Assembly: GCA_025594325.1 (NCBI GenBank)
Contig: JANHCV010000013.1
Span: 372,001-436,000 of the forward strand
DNA: 64,000 nt
Direction of reading: 5' to 3'
Source: Blastocladiella emersonii ATCC 22665
Lineage: Eukaryota > Blastocladiomycota > Blastocladiomycetes > Blastocladiales > Blastocladiaceae
Shown: positions 54,300 to 63,914 of the stretch, in pieces
Numbering within the stretch: position 1 is the stretch's first letter
Layout: every line of letters starts with the position of its first letter
Notes under the pieces: model-generated
What the model was told of the DNA's origin: nothing
Seen by the model: only the letters and a program-made list of their open reading frames with translations
Database searches by the model: none
Program-made: the position numbers and the translations under genes

Positions 54300-54720
54300 A
54301 GCCGTTCGACCCTTGATTTGCTCGTGGATCTTGAGTGCGCGTGCGTGGATTGCGACGTGGATCAGCGCCTCGACTCAGGCTATAACCAAATGGATCCACG
54401 CCAAGGTCAAGTTGATCGTCAAATTGATCGACGCAAGGATCCATGTTTATCGTGGCCTAGTTCCGTGCCTGGATTGCGATATTACTTTCCTGGATCCAGC
54501 TCGCGATCCATCTTGACCAAAATCTGGATCCATCTGGGCCATCACAAAACCCGGAACGGTGAACTGGGACCATATGAGCTGAAATGGGTGTCGGCCAGCA
54601 CAATTGACTTCATATGAACTGCTCTCATGAATTGGGCCTCATACAGAGCGAACTGAGGGTCAGGGACTCGGGCTGAGCTGGACCCAATTCGGGGCCAATT
54701 GAGCGACAGGTTCGGCGGCG
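54300..54720. repeat. GGATCC array followed by CAATTG-rich segment
   Basis: GGATCC-type repeats (54300-54540) followed inward by AATTGGGCC/CAATTGAGC-type repeats (to about 54720). The same two blocks recur in reverse order and orientation at 58310-58660. Matching details include GGATTGCGATATTACTTTC against the inverse of AAAGTAATATCGGGATCC, and GGGCCATCACAAAAC against the inverse of GTTTTGTGATGGCC. The pair therefore looks like the two ends of an element of about 4.4 kb. Confidence 0.75.
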
Positions 54721-54821
54721 GGAAGTACTCGATATATGAGAAGCGCGAAATGTGGGATAGCAGTTGAGGGGGCAGATGTGCGCGCGTAGCGCGCTGCGGC
54801 GTGTGAAGCGGCCGCCGCGCG

Positions 54822-55540
54822 CTAGCGGATCGAGTCCAGGAAGCCTGGAAGCTCGCTGATGTGGTACTGGTCGCGGCTCACGCACGGGTTGAGCCAGAAG
54901 CGCGTGAAGTGGCTCTGGCGCGCGGCCGTGGCCCGCGACCCACTGGAGCGGGCGCCTTTCTCGGGACGCACGAACGGCATCTTGAGCTCCTTGAGCACCT
55001 TTTGCGCGCTCGTCGCCGCCGAGAACGCGGGCACGACATGAGCAGCGACCTCGACGGCCGCGGCCGACACAGCAAAGGGCGCGGCGCTTCGGGTGAGCTT
55101 GAGGTAGCCCAGGTCGTCGTGCGGCCCGTTGAGTTGCCGCTGAAGGTGGTAGCCGAACACGACGTTGAAGGCGTACATGGTGCCCTTTCCATCCTTGTAG
55201 TCAAACTCGAGGAAGATGCGCGGCTCGACGACGCGCCGCTGGCCATCGTCAAGGCGTACCTGCAAGCATGCGAGCACCTGTCAGCGACTGCGCACGTGAA
55301 TCGACGCAGCGATGGGCGCGCGTCACACACGCGAAAACGTACGATCATGGTATCCCAGCGAAGCGAGCCGTACAGCGTGACGACGCGCGCGTGTATGACC
55401 TCTTGGACCGTTTCGTCGAGGAGCTCGCTGTGCCGCGCGAGGATCAGCGTCTGGTACACCTTGAGCAACGCGACAACGGGCATCGATGATCGTAGCGCCG
55501 TCGTGCGCCTCTGTTCCCGCCGGCCTCGTCGATGACGTTC
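54822..55540 (-). CDS. Unknown gene M2, 3' exons
   Basis: The exon 55483-55343 reads PVVALLKVYQTLILARHSEL and EVIHARVVTLYGSLRWDTMI. An intron follows (55342-55260, GTACGT...TTGCAG). The exon 55259-54822 reads VRLDDGQRRVVEPRIFLEFD, GKGTMYAFNVVFGYHLQRQL and FWLNPCVSRDQYHISELPGF, then TAG. A further exon upstream near 55590-55520 may encode NNFEQVAMVDVMNVIDEAGG. The 5' end is unresolved. No family recognised. It lies between the inverted arrays at 54300 and 58310, with P2. Confidence 0.5.
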
Positions 55541-55825
55541 ATGACGTCCACCATGGCGACCTGCTCGAAGTTATTGAGCGTGTTGAGCTGCTGAGCTGCT
55601 GGGCGAGGGGGTGCGCGGGTGCCCCAACACGGACGCGCGAGCGGATCAAGGTGGCTCCAAACAAACTGGAAGCAGCAGAAGCGAGAGCGTATCGCTCAGC
55701 CGCGCAGAGCAACTACTCTCAGTCCAGGGCCCCGTTGCACATGTCAACTGACTCGATGGTGGGCAGCAGAAGGCGGCATTCGATGTGCAAGGCGCACTTT
55801 CTCTCACACAGCTTGCGTCAGCACC

Positions 55826-55962
55826 CGCCCGTGCAGAATACTCTAAGATTGGTCGCCCAATTGTGCAGGTCGACGACGAGAAGGTCCCAGATTGGGTGAA
55901 GAGGCTGCGGTGGGAGGAGGAAGCGCAAACGTCGCCGTTGTCCAAGGCCGACTTGGTGAAGT
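55826..55962 (+). CDS. Possible terminal exon, unknown
   Basis: One frame, after a possible acceptor (GCGTCAG at 55825), reads EYSKIGRPIVQVDDEKVPDW, VKRLRWEEEAQT and PLSKADLVK, then TAG. The composition is protein-like, but upstream exons are not resolved and the opposite strand is also open. Weak. Confidence 0.3.
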
Positions 55963-56844
55963 AGCGGCGGAGCGCAGCTGCACGCAGACCCGTATGCATC
56001 CGGCTATTTTCATGAGTTTGCATCAAGAGAAGGACGTTGCAGAGTGTCGTGGCAGCGAAGATGGGGTCGGCGGGGTCGGCGGGCGGTGGCGGCACTCGTG
56101 GCGCGTCGCGTCCTCCCTCCCTGAACGAGGCGCGACCGGGCCGTCGGCTGATCGCTGGGAACCGGCCGGCCCCGCGCGCGCGCTGGTCAGTGTCTTGGAT
56201 CCATTCCGGCTCAAAGTCGCTGCGTCGCCCGCGCTTCCGCTCCCGCTCCCGCCGCCGACCATTGGCTCCACGTAGCGCCATGCAGCGCCCTCGCTCCTCC
56301 ATCTGCGTCCGTCGACCAACTCTGCGGGCACCGACGCCGCCGTAGCTGAGGTACGGCCCACAACGCCGCGACGCTATCCGCTCGGTCTCACCCTCCGCGT
56401 CTCGCGCTGGCAGCTGTAGTGGCACCTCGGACGGCAACGCTCGCGGTCGCAGTGGCTCAAGCGCTCGCTCGCCACAGTGTCGCTGCTCGAGACACGACCG
56501 CGGCCGGTCCCCGACTGGCCCTGCGAGTCGCGTAGCGGCGGCAGCCACGGCCGCGGCCGTGGAGCTAGCCGCAGTGCAAGCCGTGGTGCCGATGCCGTCG
56601 ACCCTCAAGGCGACCGTGACCCGGCTGGTGGCCGTGGCTCGGGTCAAGGCCAGGTCGAGGTACGCCGTCCTGCTCCCGCCCGCCCATTTTCTCCCTGCTC
56701 CCATTCGCCCCGCCCATCTCCCGCTCGACTCGGTCTCGCATTCTTCTCGCCCATCTCCCGCCCGACTTGGTCTCGCTGCCAACGCGCTGCTGTCGCCGCG
56801 AGCCTGCCTCAACCGGCGCGGCGCAGCGCGATTGTGTGGCGTCC

Positions 56845-58037
56845 ATGTCGCGAGCACCCCCTCCCTGCACCCTTACACTCGAATCTCCCCGCTCAACACG
56901 CTCGTCCACTCACACCTGCCCGCTTTTCTCGCGCCAGGACCACGTTGGCGCCGACGGTCGCCGTGTTCCGTCCCGCCCGCTGCAAGCGCCGCGCGTCCAC
57001 TCACCCTCGTCGTCAACGACGCCGTCGCGCGTCCAGCTCGCCACCCGCACGGTCAAGTCGCCCGGAAAGGCCTTCACGCCGGCGCGCAAGGTGGTCGTCC
57101 TCGTCCGCGGCCCCTACACGCCGTCGGGCGACGAGACGTTTGTCGAGCTGTTCCACAAGCGCCGCTACAAGTTCTCGCACAAGACCAAGCGCGGGAAACG
57201 CGGCGACGAGTCGGTACGTTGCGCGTGGGTCGCCCTCGGGGACCTTTGCTTACCACGGCACGGCCGTGTAGGACTCGATGACCATTGCCGACGCGCGCGG
57301 CCTGCTGGTCACGTCGGTCAAGAGTGCCGCCAGCAACTACGTGCTCCAGCTCCAGATCATGACTATCGCGCCGCCGTCGGATCGCAGCGCGACCCAGGCG
57401 CCCGTGATCATCTCGTACGTGCTGGTCCCGCTGCAGGTCCCCGCGCAAGACGGCTCGCCCGCCGCGCCTGCTTCGCCTGCCGGTCCCAAGACCCTCTCGC
57501 TCTTCATCCGCCTCGTGGCGCACCGCGTCCTCAAACCGCACAAGGGTGGTACGTGCTATGACCCCGCGCGCGATGTGCTCGATTCTGACCCTCCCCCACT
57601 TCGTGCGCACGCTCTGAACAGACGAGCTCATTGAGGACCTCGCGCCCATGATCCAGCTCCTGCACTGCCCGAGCCGCAACAAGGAGCGCGACATGGAGCC
57701 GTGGAAGCGGCCCGACCACGCACCCGCGGTCGCGGCCGACGACGCTGGCACCATCAAGCAGTACGCGGTCGAGATCATTGCGGCCATCGCGGTCCTGGTA
57801 CGCGCTCACTGCCTAGGCGATGCCACACTCGCTGACCGGCGGCGCTCGTACCGCTAGGCGTGCAAGTTCGTCATGGCGCAGGCGCACGAGGGTGCCTACA
57901 AGTCCATGGACAGGGACAAGGCAACGGCGGCCCACAAGGCCGTGGTCGGCGCGCTCTACGCCCAGGATGCCTTCGACGCGCGGGAAGTGGCCAAGGAGCT
58001 GCTCAGCGTGACCATCGGCCCCGAGAAGAAGAAGTAG
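56845..58037 (+). CDS. Gene P2, unknown, paralogue of P1
   Basis: Exons: 56845-57213 (ends PYTPSGDETFVELFHKRRYK ... GKRGDES), 57272-57548 (DSMTIADARGLLVTSVKSAA ... LVAHRVLKPHKG), 57622-57797 (DELIEDLAPMIQLLHCPSRN ... EIIAAIAVL) and 57858-58037 (ACKFVMAQAHEGAYKSMDRD ... LLSVTIGPEKKK, TAG). All phases agree. The start at MSRAPPPC is tentative because the first exon's 5' part is low-complexity. The boundary IIAAIAVL/ACKF matches P1's IMAAVAVL/CAWR at a phase-0 intron, and the flanking residues are similar. Family not recognised. It lies inside the 54300-58690 inverted arrays. Confidence 0.6.
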
Positions 58038-58309
58038 CAGCGGCGCGCGTGTGGGTCCTGGCGTCGGGCGAGCGGGCGGGGCGCGGGGCGCGGGGCGAGC
58101 GGACGGATTATGAAGCGATATATCATTATTCAGCATCTCGTGACTCTCGTGACTCCATGACGGTGAAAGCAACTGATCTATTGCGATATGAACATGCGCG
58201 GTCACGCCGGCCGCACGTGACCCAGGCCATCAAACCGTCGAAATGGGCATCAGGATGCACATCATAGGCCTATTTGCGCGTGATACGCGCCCGGCCATCA
58301 CTTGATCCC

Positions 58310-58690
58310 AGTCGGTACCAAAACAAGTCATACGGGCCCAAACGGGACCAATCGGGGCCGATTGCAATCAATTGAGCCGCCTCGCCCAACTGAGGCCATA
58401 TCAGCCCAATTGAGCCCGAGTTCGACCGTTATGAAAACCCCAATTCGGCCGCCGCTCGTATGAACGCAATTGAGGCCCAATTCGCGCCAATTTGGGTGCT
58501 CCGAGTTTTGTGATGGCCGCCTGAGAGGTCCTCACGGTTTGCGGGTGGATCCAGCTCGCCCAAGCTGGATCCACGCTTGATCCAGAAAAGTAATATCGGG
58601 ATCCACATTCCTCCGAGGTCCATCCAGTCCACGGCTGGATCCAGGGTGGATCCACTTCAAATGGCTGGGGCACGGTTTGGTGATGAAACA
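58310..58690. repeat. CAATTG-rich and GGATCC arrays, right end
   Basis: CCAATCGGGGCC/CAATTGAGCC-type repeats (58310-58500), then GGATCC-type repeats (58545-58655), ending in CGGTTTGGTGATG (58673-58685). This is the inverted counterpart of 54300-54720, and its terminal 13-mer is the inverse of that at 40098. Confidence 0.8.
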
Positions 58691-58699
58691 GCGTTTCCC

Positions 58700-58800
58700 C
58701 GAGTTGGTAAACAGGAGGTAAACAGCCCGTTAAACCCAGTTTACGCCGATAAAGGCTGTTTACCACCTGTTTACGCTGGGAGACCCTGTTTACCCGGACC
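58700..58800. repeat. Short GTAAAC/GTTTAC array
   Basis: GGTAAACAGGAGGTAAACAG and CTGTTTACCACCTGTTTACG-type repeats. Related to the array at 2755-3085. Confidence 0.75.
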
Positions 58801-58901
58801 AAGGAAATGATGAAGCTAAGCTCCGAATGAGCTCAAAATCAGTGTTCCCATTAGGGAATATGCCCAATCGATGAACGACTACAGAAACTTAATTTATGCA
58901 C

Positions 58902-59844
58902 TCAATCATCGTTCAGATCACCTTCGTCACTCGCATCGTCTTCATCCCTGAGCGCGGCGCGTTCCTCTGGCGGGAGCAGGTTCGGGTCGCCCGTGCCCGC
59001 GAGATCGATTTCGTGCGAGCTGTACGGGATCGGGCTGTGGGCCGCGATCCACACCATCGTTCCGACAGGCACTTTGCCACCCTTGAGCTCGCTCAATGGA
59101 CACGCACAGACGCGGTCGCGGATCGCGCGCACGGGCAAGACGATCACCGGAGCGTCAGAGTTCGCGGCCAAGGAAATGTCGGCGTCCTCGAATCGCTTGC
59201 GCTTGGCCGCCGATAAACTCGATTCGCGCAGGCTCATGAGAGTGAGAGGGCGGAGGATCGCGTACACCATGCCGGCCATGTTGAAGAAGAGAGTCGCGCG
59301 GGCAATCACGGAGAACCATGGAGAGTTGGGTGCGACCGGAGTGAGTGCGCGCTCCAATGGCGCGTGCTTGGAGATGAGACCCTCGGCGAGCGCGCGCGGA
59401 ATGATGGCGCGGAGGAGGGAATGCGAGCGGCTCTGGAGCGGAACGCCGTGAAGCTTTCCAGACTTGAAGACGCAATCGGTCAGGCTGGTGCCCAACTGAA
59501 GCATGTCCTGCTGCAGCTTCCAGTGAAGACCGAGTTGCTGATACCATGCCTGCAGAATCGGGCAGAGGACCACAGCTCTTGTAAAAGCTCGGAAAGCACC
59601 CAGCGCAGGTTCGGCGAGCTTCGAGAGTGAATTTCTTTGTGCTTGAACTCGGGCCGTGAACAAGCGGTTCAGACAAGGAAGCGCGGGCCAGGGGCTTTTC
59701 GAGGCTCGCAAGCAAAGGCTGCTGTTTCACGGCCAAGTCGGTCAGAGTTGTTGATGGCGCTGTTTCGAGCGCTGCGTGGGCCGTTTGCGACGTGGTTGCC
59801 GCCCGCTTATGGAAGACAGCTGACTCAACAAGCAACGAGTCCAA
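58902..59844 (-). CDS. Unknown protein with membrane-like helices
   Basis: The 3' 650 bp form a convincing frame: AVVLCPILQAWYQQLGLHWK, LHGVPLQSRSHSLLRAIIPR, then ARATLFFNMAGMVYAILRPL, TLMSLRESSLSAAKRKRFED and an acidic tail ending before a stop at 58902. The 5' part (to about 59844) is in another frame, DSLLVESAVFHKRAATTSQT and KQQPLLASLEKPLARASLSE, and must be joined by an intron or frameshift near 59620. No ATG was found for the 5' frame. Family unknown. Confidence 0.45.
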
Positions 59845-60044
59845 GTGAATGCGACTGAACTAGCTCATGGGACGGGCGCATAGTGCGTGGCGCGCGAGCA
59901 GCGAACGCGGCATCACAAGGGCAGCCGACGGTGCTTGTGCAGCGGGCTGGGCGTAGCGCTCAAGTCACGCAAGGAGGCATAAATTAGTCGCAATTCTGCG
60001 AAGTTTCATGTACTAAATCAATTGCATCAAGTATCATCTGACGC

Positions 60045-60409
60045 GTGCGACAGCCGCGCGCGATAGGCGGAGGGGTGAGTGATCAAGTCGTGGCGGGCGT
60101 GGGACAGGGCGTGGGAACTCGTTCGCTCGACGCCACCACAACGACGTGCCTGTTCGCCCTCGCCACGGCCGCTCTGGGCGGACAAGGGGATACTCCGCAT
60201 CGAGTGCCTCTTGATCGGAGCTTGCGATAACGATTATTTTCTCAGCGTCGGCTCGAGGACTACGTGGCGGGCGACGTCGCGGACGAGGTGCTGTGTGGGA
60301 CGGACCCCAGCGAGTTCAGCAACCGCCGCGACCAGGAGTTGCCCAAGTAGGACAGTAACGCCGAGGCTGACCACTCGTTCTACCCGGGCGACGAGGAGTG
60401 AGTGAGCTC
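60045..60409 (+). CDS. Possible terminal exon, acidic C-terminus
   Basis: After a TTCTCAG acceptor near 60246, one frame reads RLEDYVAGDVADEVLCGTDP and SEFSNRRDQELPK to TAG (60346), then continues in the same frame DSNAEADHSFYPGDEE to TGA (60407). An upstream frame (IKSWRAWDRAWELVRSTPPQ) may be an earlier exon. It ends 14 bp before the inverted-repeat arm begins. Confidence 0.3.
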
Positions 60410-60422
60410 GCGCGCCTGATGT

Positions 60423-61394
60423 CCAGGCCGCGGGGCTGACTTTGCCGTGATTTCGTTCTCCTCGTTCCCCGCGCCGCTGTTGTAAATATCGATTCCTTTG
60501 TCACGCTCTATCGAGCTCAACCTCGCCGTCGGGGAGTTGCAGCTTGGCGGACCGTGAGACGAGCTGTGAGACGCGTCGAGAAAACACGTGGGGGTCATTG
60601 GCACGTGACGTGGCTGGGCTGGTGACTCGGCGCGCGTCGGCCGGCGGTCTCAGGACTTGCCGCCGCGCGGCGGCTGCTCCCCGCCCACGCTCTGTCAATG
60701 CATCCGCCCCACCACGAATCACGCTAATCATCGCCGCGCTGCAGCCTCGTCGTCCACCGCCACTGGGTACGCCCCGCGCGCCTCGCTGCCTCCTCGCTGC
60801 GCCGCGCTCGCCGTCGCCGCGCTTGGCTCCAGTCGCAACGAACGTTACGGCGAGAGCCCGGCACGCTGCCGCCGGCCACGCTCGCCACCGCGCTGTACCG
60901 CGCGAGCTGTCCTGCCGTCATCGCGCCGTGGGTGCTGTCTTGCCGCCATCATGTCGCCGCCGTGCGTGCGCATGTCTCACGTGCGCGCGACGCGCTGTTG
61001 TGAGCTGGCCCCGCCTGGACTCTGCCTTGCGGCGACAGGGCACGGCGCAGCGCGAGGAGACGCACCCGCCGCGTCGACAGCCGCGCGCGCATGAACCAAT
61101 GGGACTAACGACGGAGCGGCGCTCGTGTAGCTGGCCGCGCGCGCGTCCGAGTCCGTGGTCTCAAGCCCTTTGACTCACGAGTACCCGATCATCGACCTGG
61201 CCGCGCGCCACACTGTACGCTGCTGGCTGCGCGTCAGTTCCGCGCGCCTCGGTGTCACAGCGCGCATCTGTACAGTTGGTGAGCTCGCTCAAGCTTCTCG
61301 GTCGCGGCCGCCACGCGGCTCAAGTCCATGTCGCGGGTACGCTCGCTCGACTTGGTCCTGAGGCGAACGCGGCTCTGACTCGCCCTCTCATGAT
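60423..61394 (-). repeat. Right arm of the ~0.98-kb inverted repeat
   Basis: Reverse complement of 3555-4534. The inner 800 bp (60423 to about 61222) appear identical apart from one mismatch; the outer 170 bp are diverged. The arms enclose about 56 kb. Confidence 0.9.
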
Positions 61395-61545
61395 TGTGGG
61401 ATACATTTTTCTTTTGGTACAGACTCAAAATTTGCCAACGGCACAACACACATGCCACAATCATGGATGGCTGGCTCATTAAACAATTATAACAAAAAGA
61501 GTTGGCTCTGCGGCCGAGTACTTGGCAAAGCCGACCTTGGCAAAC

Positions 61546-62028
61546 TTAGACGAAAACAAGCGAGGCGCCGTTCCACTTGAACTTCGACTGGCTGGTTCCT
61601 GTTACCATGCGAAGAGCGTTATTGTTGACGCAAGCAGAAATGGTCACCGTGCCTCGGGCAGGAGCAAACTTGGACATCGACTTGGGGCCAACGTCAACGT
61701 GGGTGTTGCGGTTGTTCCAATCCAACACCACGAACGTGACATTCTCGTCGCTGTCGTTGATCAAAGTAAGGTAGTGGATTGGGATGAGGTTGCTGAGTTT
61801 TTCGCCGGCCGCACGCGAATAGTGGATTGACGAATACGAGGTGCAGGAAGGAAACTTGAATTTCATCTTGAGGCCGTTTCCGGGGGCCGCGTTGACCTTG
61901 ACCGTGTCGCCTGGGTGGATGGTGTAGGCCGAGTAGCACGTGGAGTAGATGGTGTCAGCAGCGTTGTAGGACAAGACGGTCACCGTTTCGGGGTGGTCGT
62001 TGTAAACTTTACAGCTGGCGTTGCCCAT
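61546..62028 (-). CDS. MGNASC-starting small protein, 160 aa
   Basis: Intact single exon, ATG 62028 to TAA. The N-terminus MGNASCKVYND fits N-myristoylation at Gly2 with a nearby Cys for palmitoylation, so membrane tethering is likely. The rest is a predicted beta-rich fold with ETVTVLSYNAADTIYSTCYS, AYTIHPGDTVKVNAAPGNGL and LTLINDSDENVTFVVLDW. No signal peptide. Similar short MGN-starting proteins exist in fungi, as far as I recall; function unknown. Divergent from the gene at 62592, with a minisatellite between. Confidence 0.7.
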   Translation of the reverse strand: MGNASCKVYNDHPETVTVLSYNAADTIYSTCYSAYTIHPGDTVKVNAAPGNGLKMKFKFPSCTSYSSIHYSRAAGEKLSNLIPIHYLTLINDSDENVTFVVLDWNNRNTHVDVGPKSMSKFAPARGTVTISACVNNNALRMVTGTSQSKFKWNGASLVFV

Positions 62029-62149
62029 GTTGTTGATATCGTGGAAGTCTAGGTTGGTGGCTTACTATTAGGGACCGCGCTTGGAGGGGGGAGGCCACCC
62101 TGATTTTTATAGGCCGAGGGCACAGGTACGTTGGTGCTTCGTTATAGCA

Positions 62150-62375
62150 CTGCACGGTGGCCGCACAAGATCTGCTCTCACCACCGCGCGGTGGACACAG
62201 CTGCTCTCACCACCGCGCGGTGGCCACAGCTGCTCTTACCACCGCGCAGTGGCCGCACAGCAGCTGCCCTTATTACCGCGCGGCGGCCGCACAACGTCTG
62301 CTCTCACCACCGCGCGGTCGCTGCACAACGTCTGCTCTCACCACCGCGCGGTGGCCGCACAGCGTCTGCCTACAA
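62150..62375 (+). repeat. GC-rich minisatellite, about seven units
   Basis: Units of about 27-35 bp built on CACCACCGCGCGGTGGCCGC, then ACAACGTCTGCTCT. The core CCACCGCGCGGTGG is a perfect 14-bp palindrome. It lies between divergent genes, in the likely promoter region. A frame through it is open but translates to a repetitive His/Ser/Arg-rich peptide, so it is unlikely to be coding. Confidence 0.85.
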
Positions 62376-62591
62376 CAAGTACTTGAACGGCCGCTGCTCG
62401 TCCGCGCTCCTCCGCTCAACATCTCCTCTGCTATTCCACGATCGTTGCAGGCTTCAAGCTCAGCAAAACAAGTTTACATTCCCTTTGGCGTTACTGGCAT
62501 CACTTTCTCGAGTCGTTCCATTGGACGCAACCTTCAAGCCAAGCAAGCTTTACGGTTGTGTGTTTGCTTTGGTGTGTACATTTTCGCCGTC

Positions 62592-63914
62592 ATGAACAAG
62601 GGCGCCGATTCTGCGGTCCCCAACGCGGGCCTTCAACAGGCTTCTGGAGGTGCAGCTGGCCTTCTTGGGCGCCGTTCTCAAGCTGCTTTTCTTTATCGCG
62701 TCATGTCCGTTGACGAGCTTCTTGCACAGCCCGTTCGTGTCGCGGCTGGTCAAGCTCTGTCCCAGGTCTGGTTTTCCGAGTCGCTTAAACACACGCAAAA
62801 GTTTCTTCCCAAACGACTTAGCCAGGTCGCTGCTGGAACCTGGAACCCTGTGAGTGCTGTCCGTTTCACAGTTCCACGCAAGGTGTACCAAGCGATCCGT
62901 GAGCAGGCAATGTCGCAGCGCAACATCTCTCAGTTTCTCGGGCATCAAAATTCTCAGTTCAATTTCGAGCAACTGCTTCAGCTTCCCAAGGACAGCCCGC
63001 TGACCAAACCTGGTGCCCTTCTTGGAAAGGGGCCCAAGGCAAATTTGTACCTTGGCGTTGAGGATGGCAAAAAGCTTACGCAGGCCATTAAGCTCGTTGA
63101 AGTTGCAGGTCCGCTGCCTCTTGGGTCTCCAGTCGATTCCATTAAAAGCAGCTCGTTTCATCACAGGGCCGTTATCAACCCAAACGGTACTGTCGACTTC
63201 AAGCCAGTGAAAAGCCTTCGAAAATTCTTTGCCGATCACCCCAAGTCTCTTAAATGTGTTGGCGCGACCATCGACCTTGTTCTATTTGGTGTGGCGCTTG
63301 GTACAAGCATTGCAACGGGTGACCCACGTCCTGCTGTTGAAACTGCGGTGACTATTGCTGGAGCGGCCGGAGCTGCCACAATCGCTTCCGCTTATGCTCC
63401 CATTGTTGGCGCTGCAGCTGTTGCGGGACCCTTAGCCGCTGCAGTGGGGGTGGCTATGGTGATTTCGCTGGTGTTTGACCTCCTCTGGCCCTGCACGAAC
63501 CCTGTTTATCATGTGCCAGTTGCACCAGGGCCGGGCCCCCCTAACATCATGCGGCAGGCCATTTCTATGAGCAGCTTGCCTGGTATGCAGCAGGCGATCC
63601 GCTTGATCCCGCAAGGGCCTCCTCAGGTCATGACAAGTGTTTTCCCTCTCCGCGGCCAGCCTGTCTTGTTCGAACAAGCTGCTCGGGAGCCCTTGGAATG
63701 TGCAATGGTTCGGGTCGAGTCCTCACAGCTTGAGAAAGGCGAGGTGGTCATTGGAGTCTTTGGAGAGAGCGACGATCCAAACGCCGAAGTGGTTGTTGTC
63801 TCCACTGACGTGGAAACGGCGGAAACTGGATTCATGCTGACTGAAACGGTCGCTGGCACGAAAGACGGCAAGGTCGTGGTCAGGCTCTCAAACCTGATCA
63901 ATGTTGACAAGTAG
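62592..63914 (+). CDS. 440-aa protein with long hydrophobic hairpin
   Basis: Intact from ATG 62592 (MNKGADSAVPNAGLQQASGG) to TAG. The frame is open further upstream, but only through the minisatellite, so this start is preferred. The N-terminal half is mixed helical (SVDELLAQPVRVAAGQALSQ, VPRKVYQAIREQAMSQRNIS). Residues ~220-302 form an uncharged Ala/Gly/Val-rich stretch (VGATIDLVLFGVALGTSIAT, VTIAGAAGAATIASAYAPIV, GPLAAAVGVAMVISLVFDLL), two or three membrane-spanning hairpins. The C-terminal part is beta-like (EVVIGVFGESDDPNAEVVVV). Family not recognised. The hairpin resembles membrane-inserting segments of many unrelated proteins, so no function is assigned. Confidence 0.7.
   Translation: MNKGADSAVPNAGLQQASGGAAGLLGRRSQAAFLYRVMSVDELLAQPVRVAAGQALSQVWFSESLKHTQKFLPKRLSQVAAGTWNPVSAVRFTVPRKVYQAIREQAMSQRNISQFLGHQNSQFNFEQLLQLPKDSPLTKPGALLGKGPKANLYLGVEDGKKLTQAIKLVEVAGPLPLGSPVDSIKSSSFHHRAVINPNGTVDFKPVKSLRKFFADHPKSLKCVGATIDLVLFGVALGTSIATGDPRPAVETAVTIAGAAGAATIASAYAPIVGAAAVAGPLAAAVGVAMVISLVFDLLWPCTNPVYHVPVAPGPGPPNIMRQAISMSSLPGMQQAIRLIPQGPPQVMTSVFPLRGQPVLFEQAAREPLECAMVRVESSQLEKGEVVIGVFGESDDPNAEVVVVSTDVETAETGFMLTETVAGTKDGKVVVRLSNLINVDK

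Noticed and set aside
55646-56857. 403-codon minus-strand frame
   Set aside because: Mostly Arg/Ala/Pro low complexity; only a short stretch near 56060 (LCNVLLLMQTHENS) looks protein-like, which is not enough for a gene call.
62157-62591. N-terminal extension of the 440-aa protein through the minisatellite
   Set aside because: The extension is a repetitive Ser/His/Arg peptide; the ATG at 62592 begins ordinary protein sequence.
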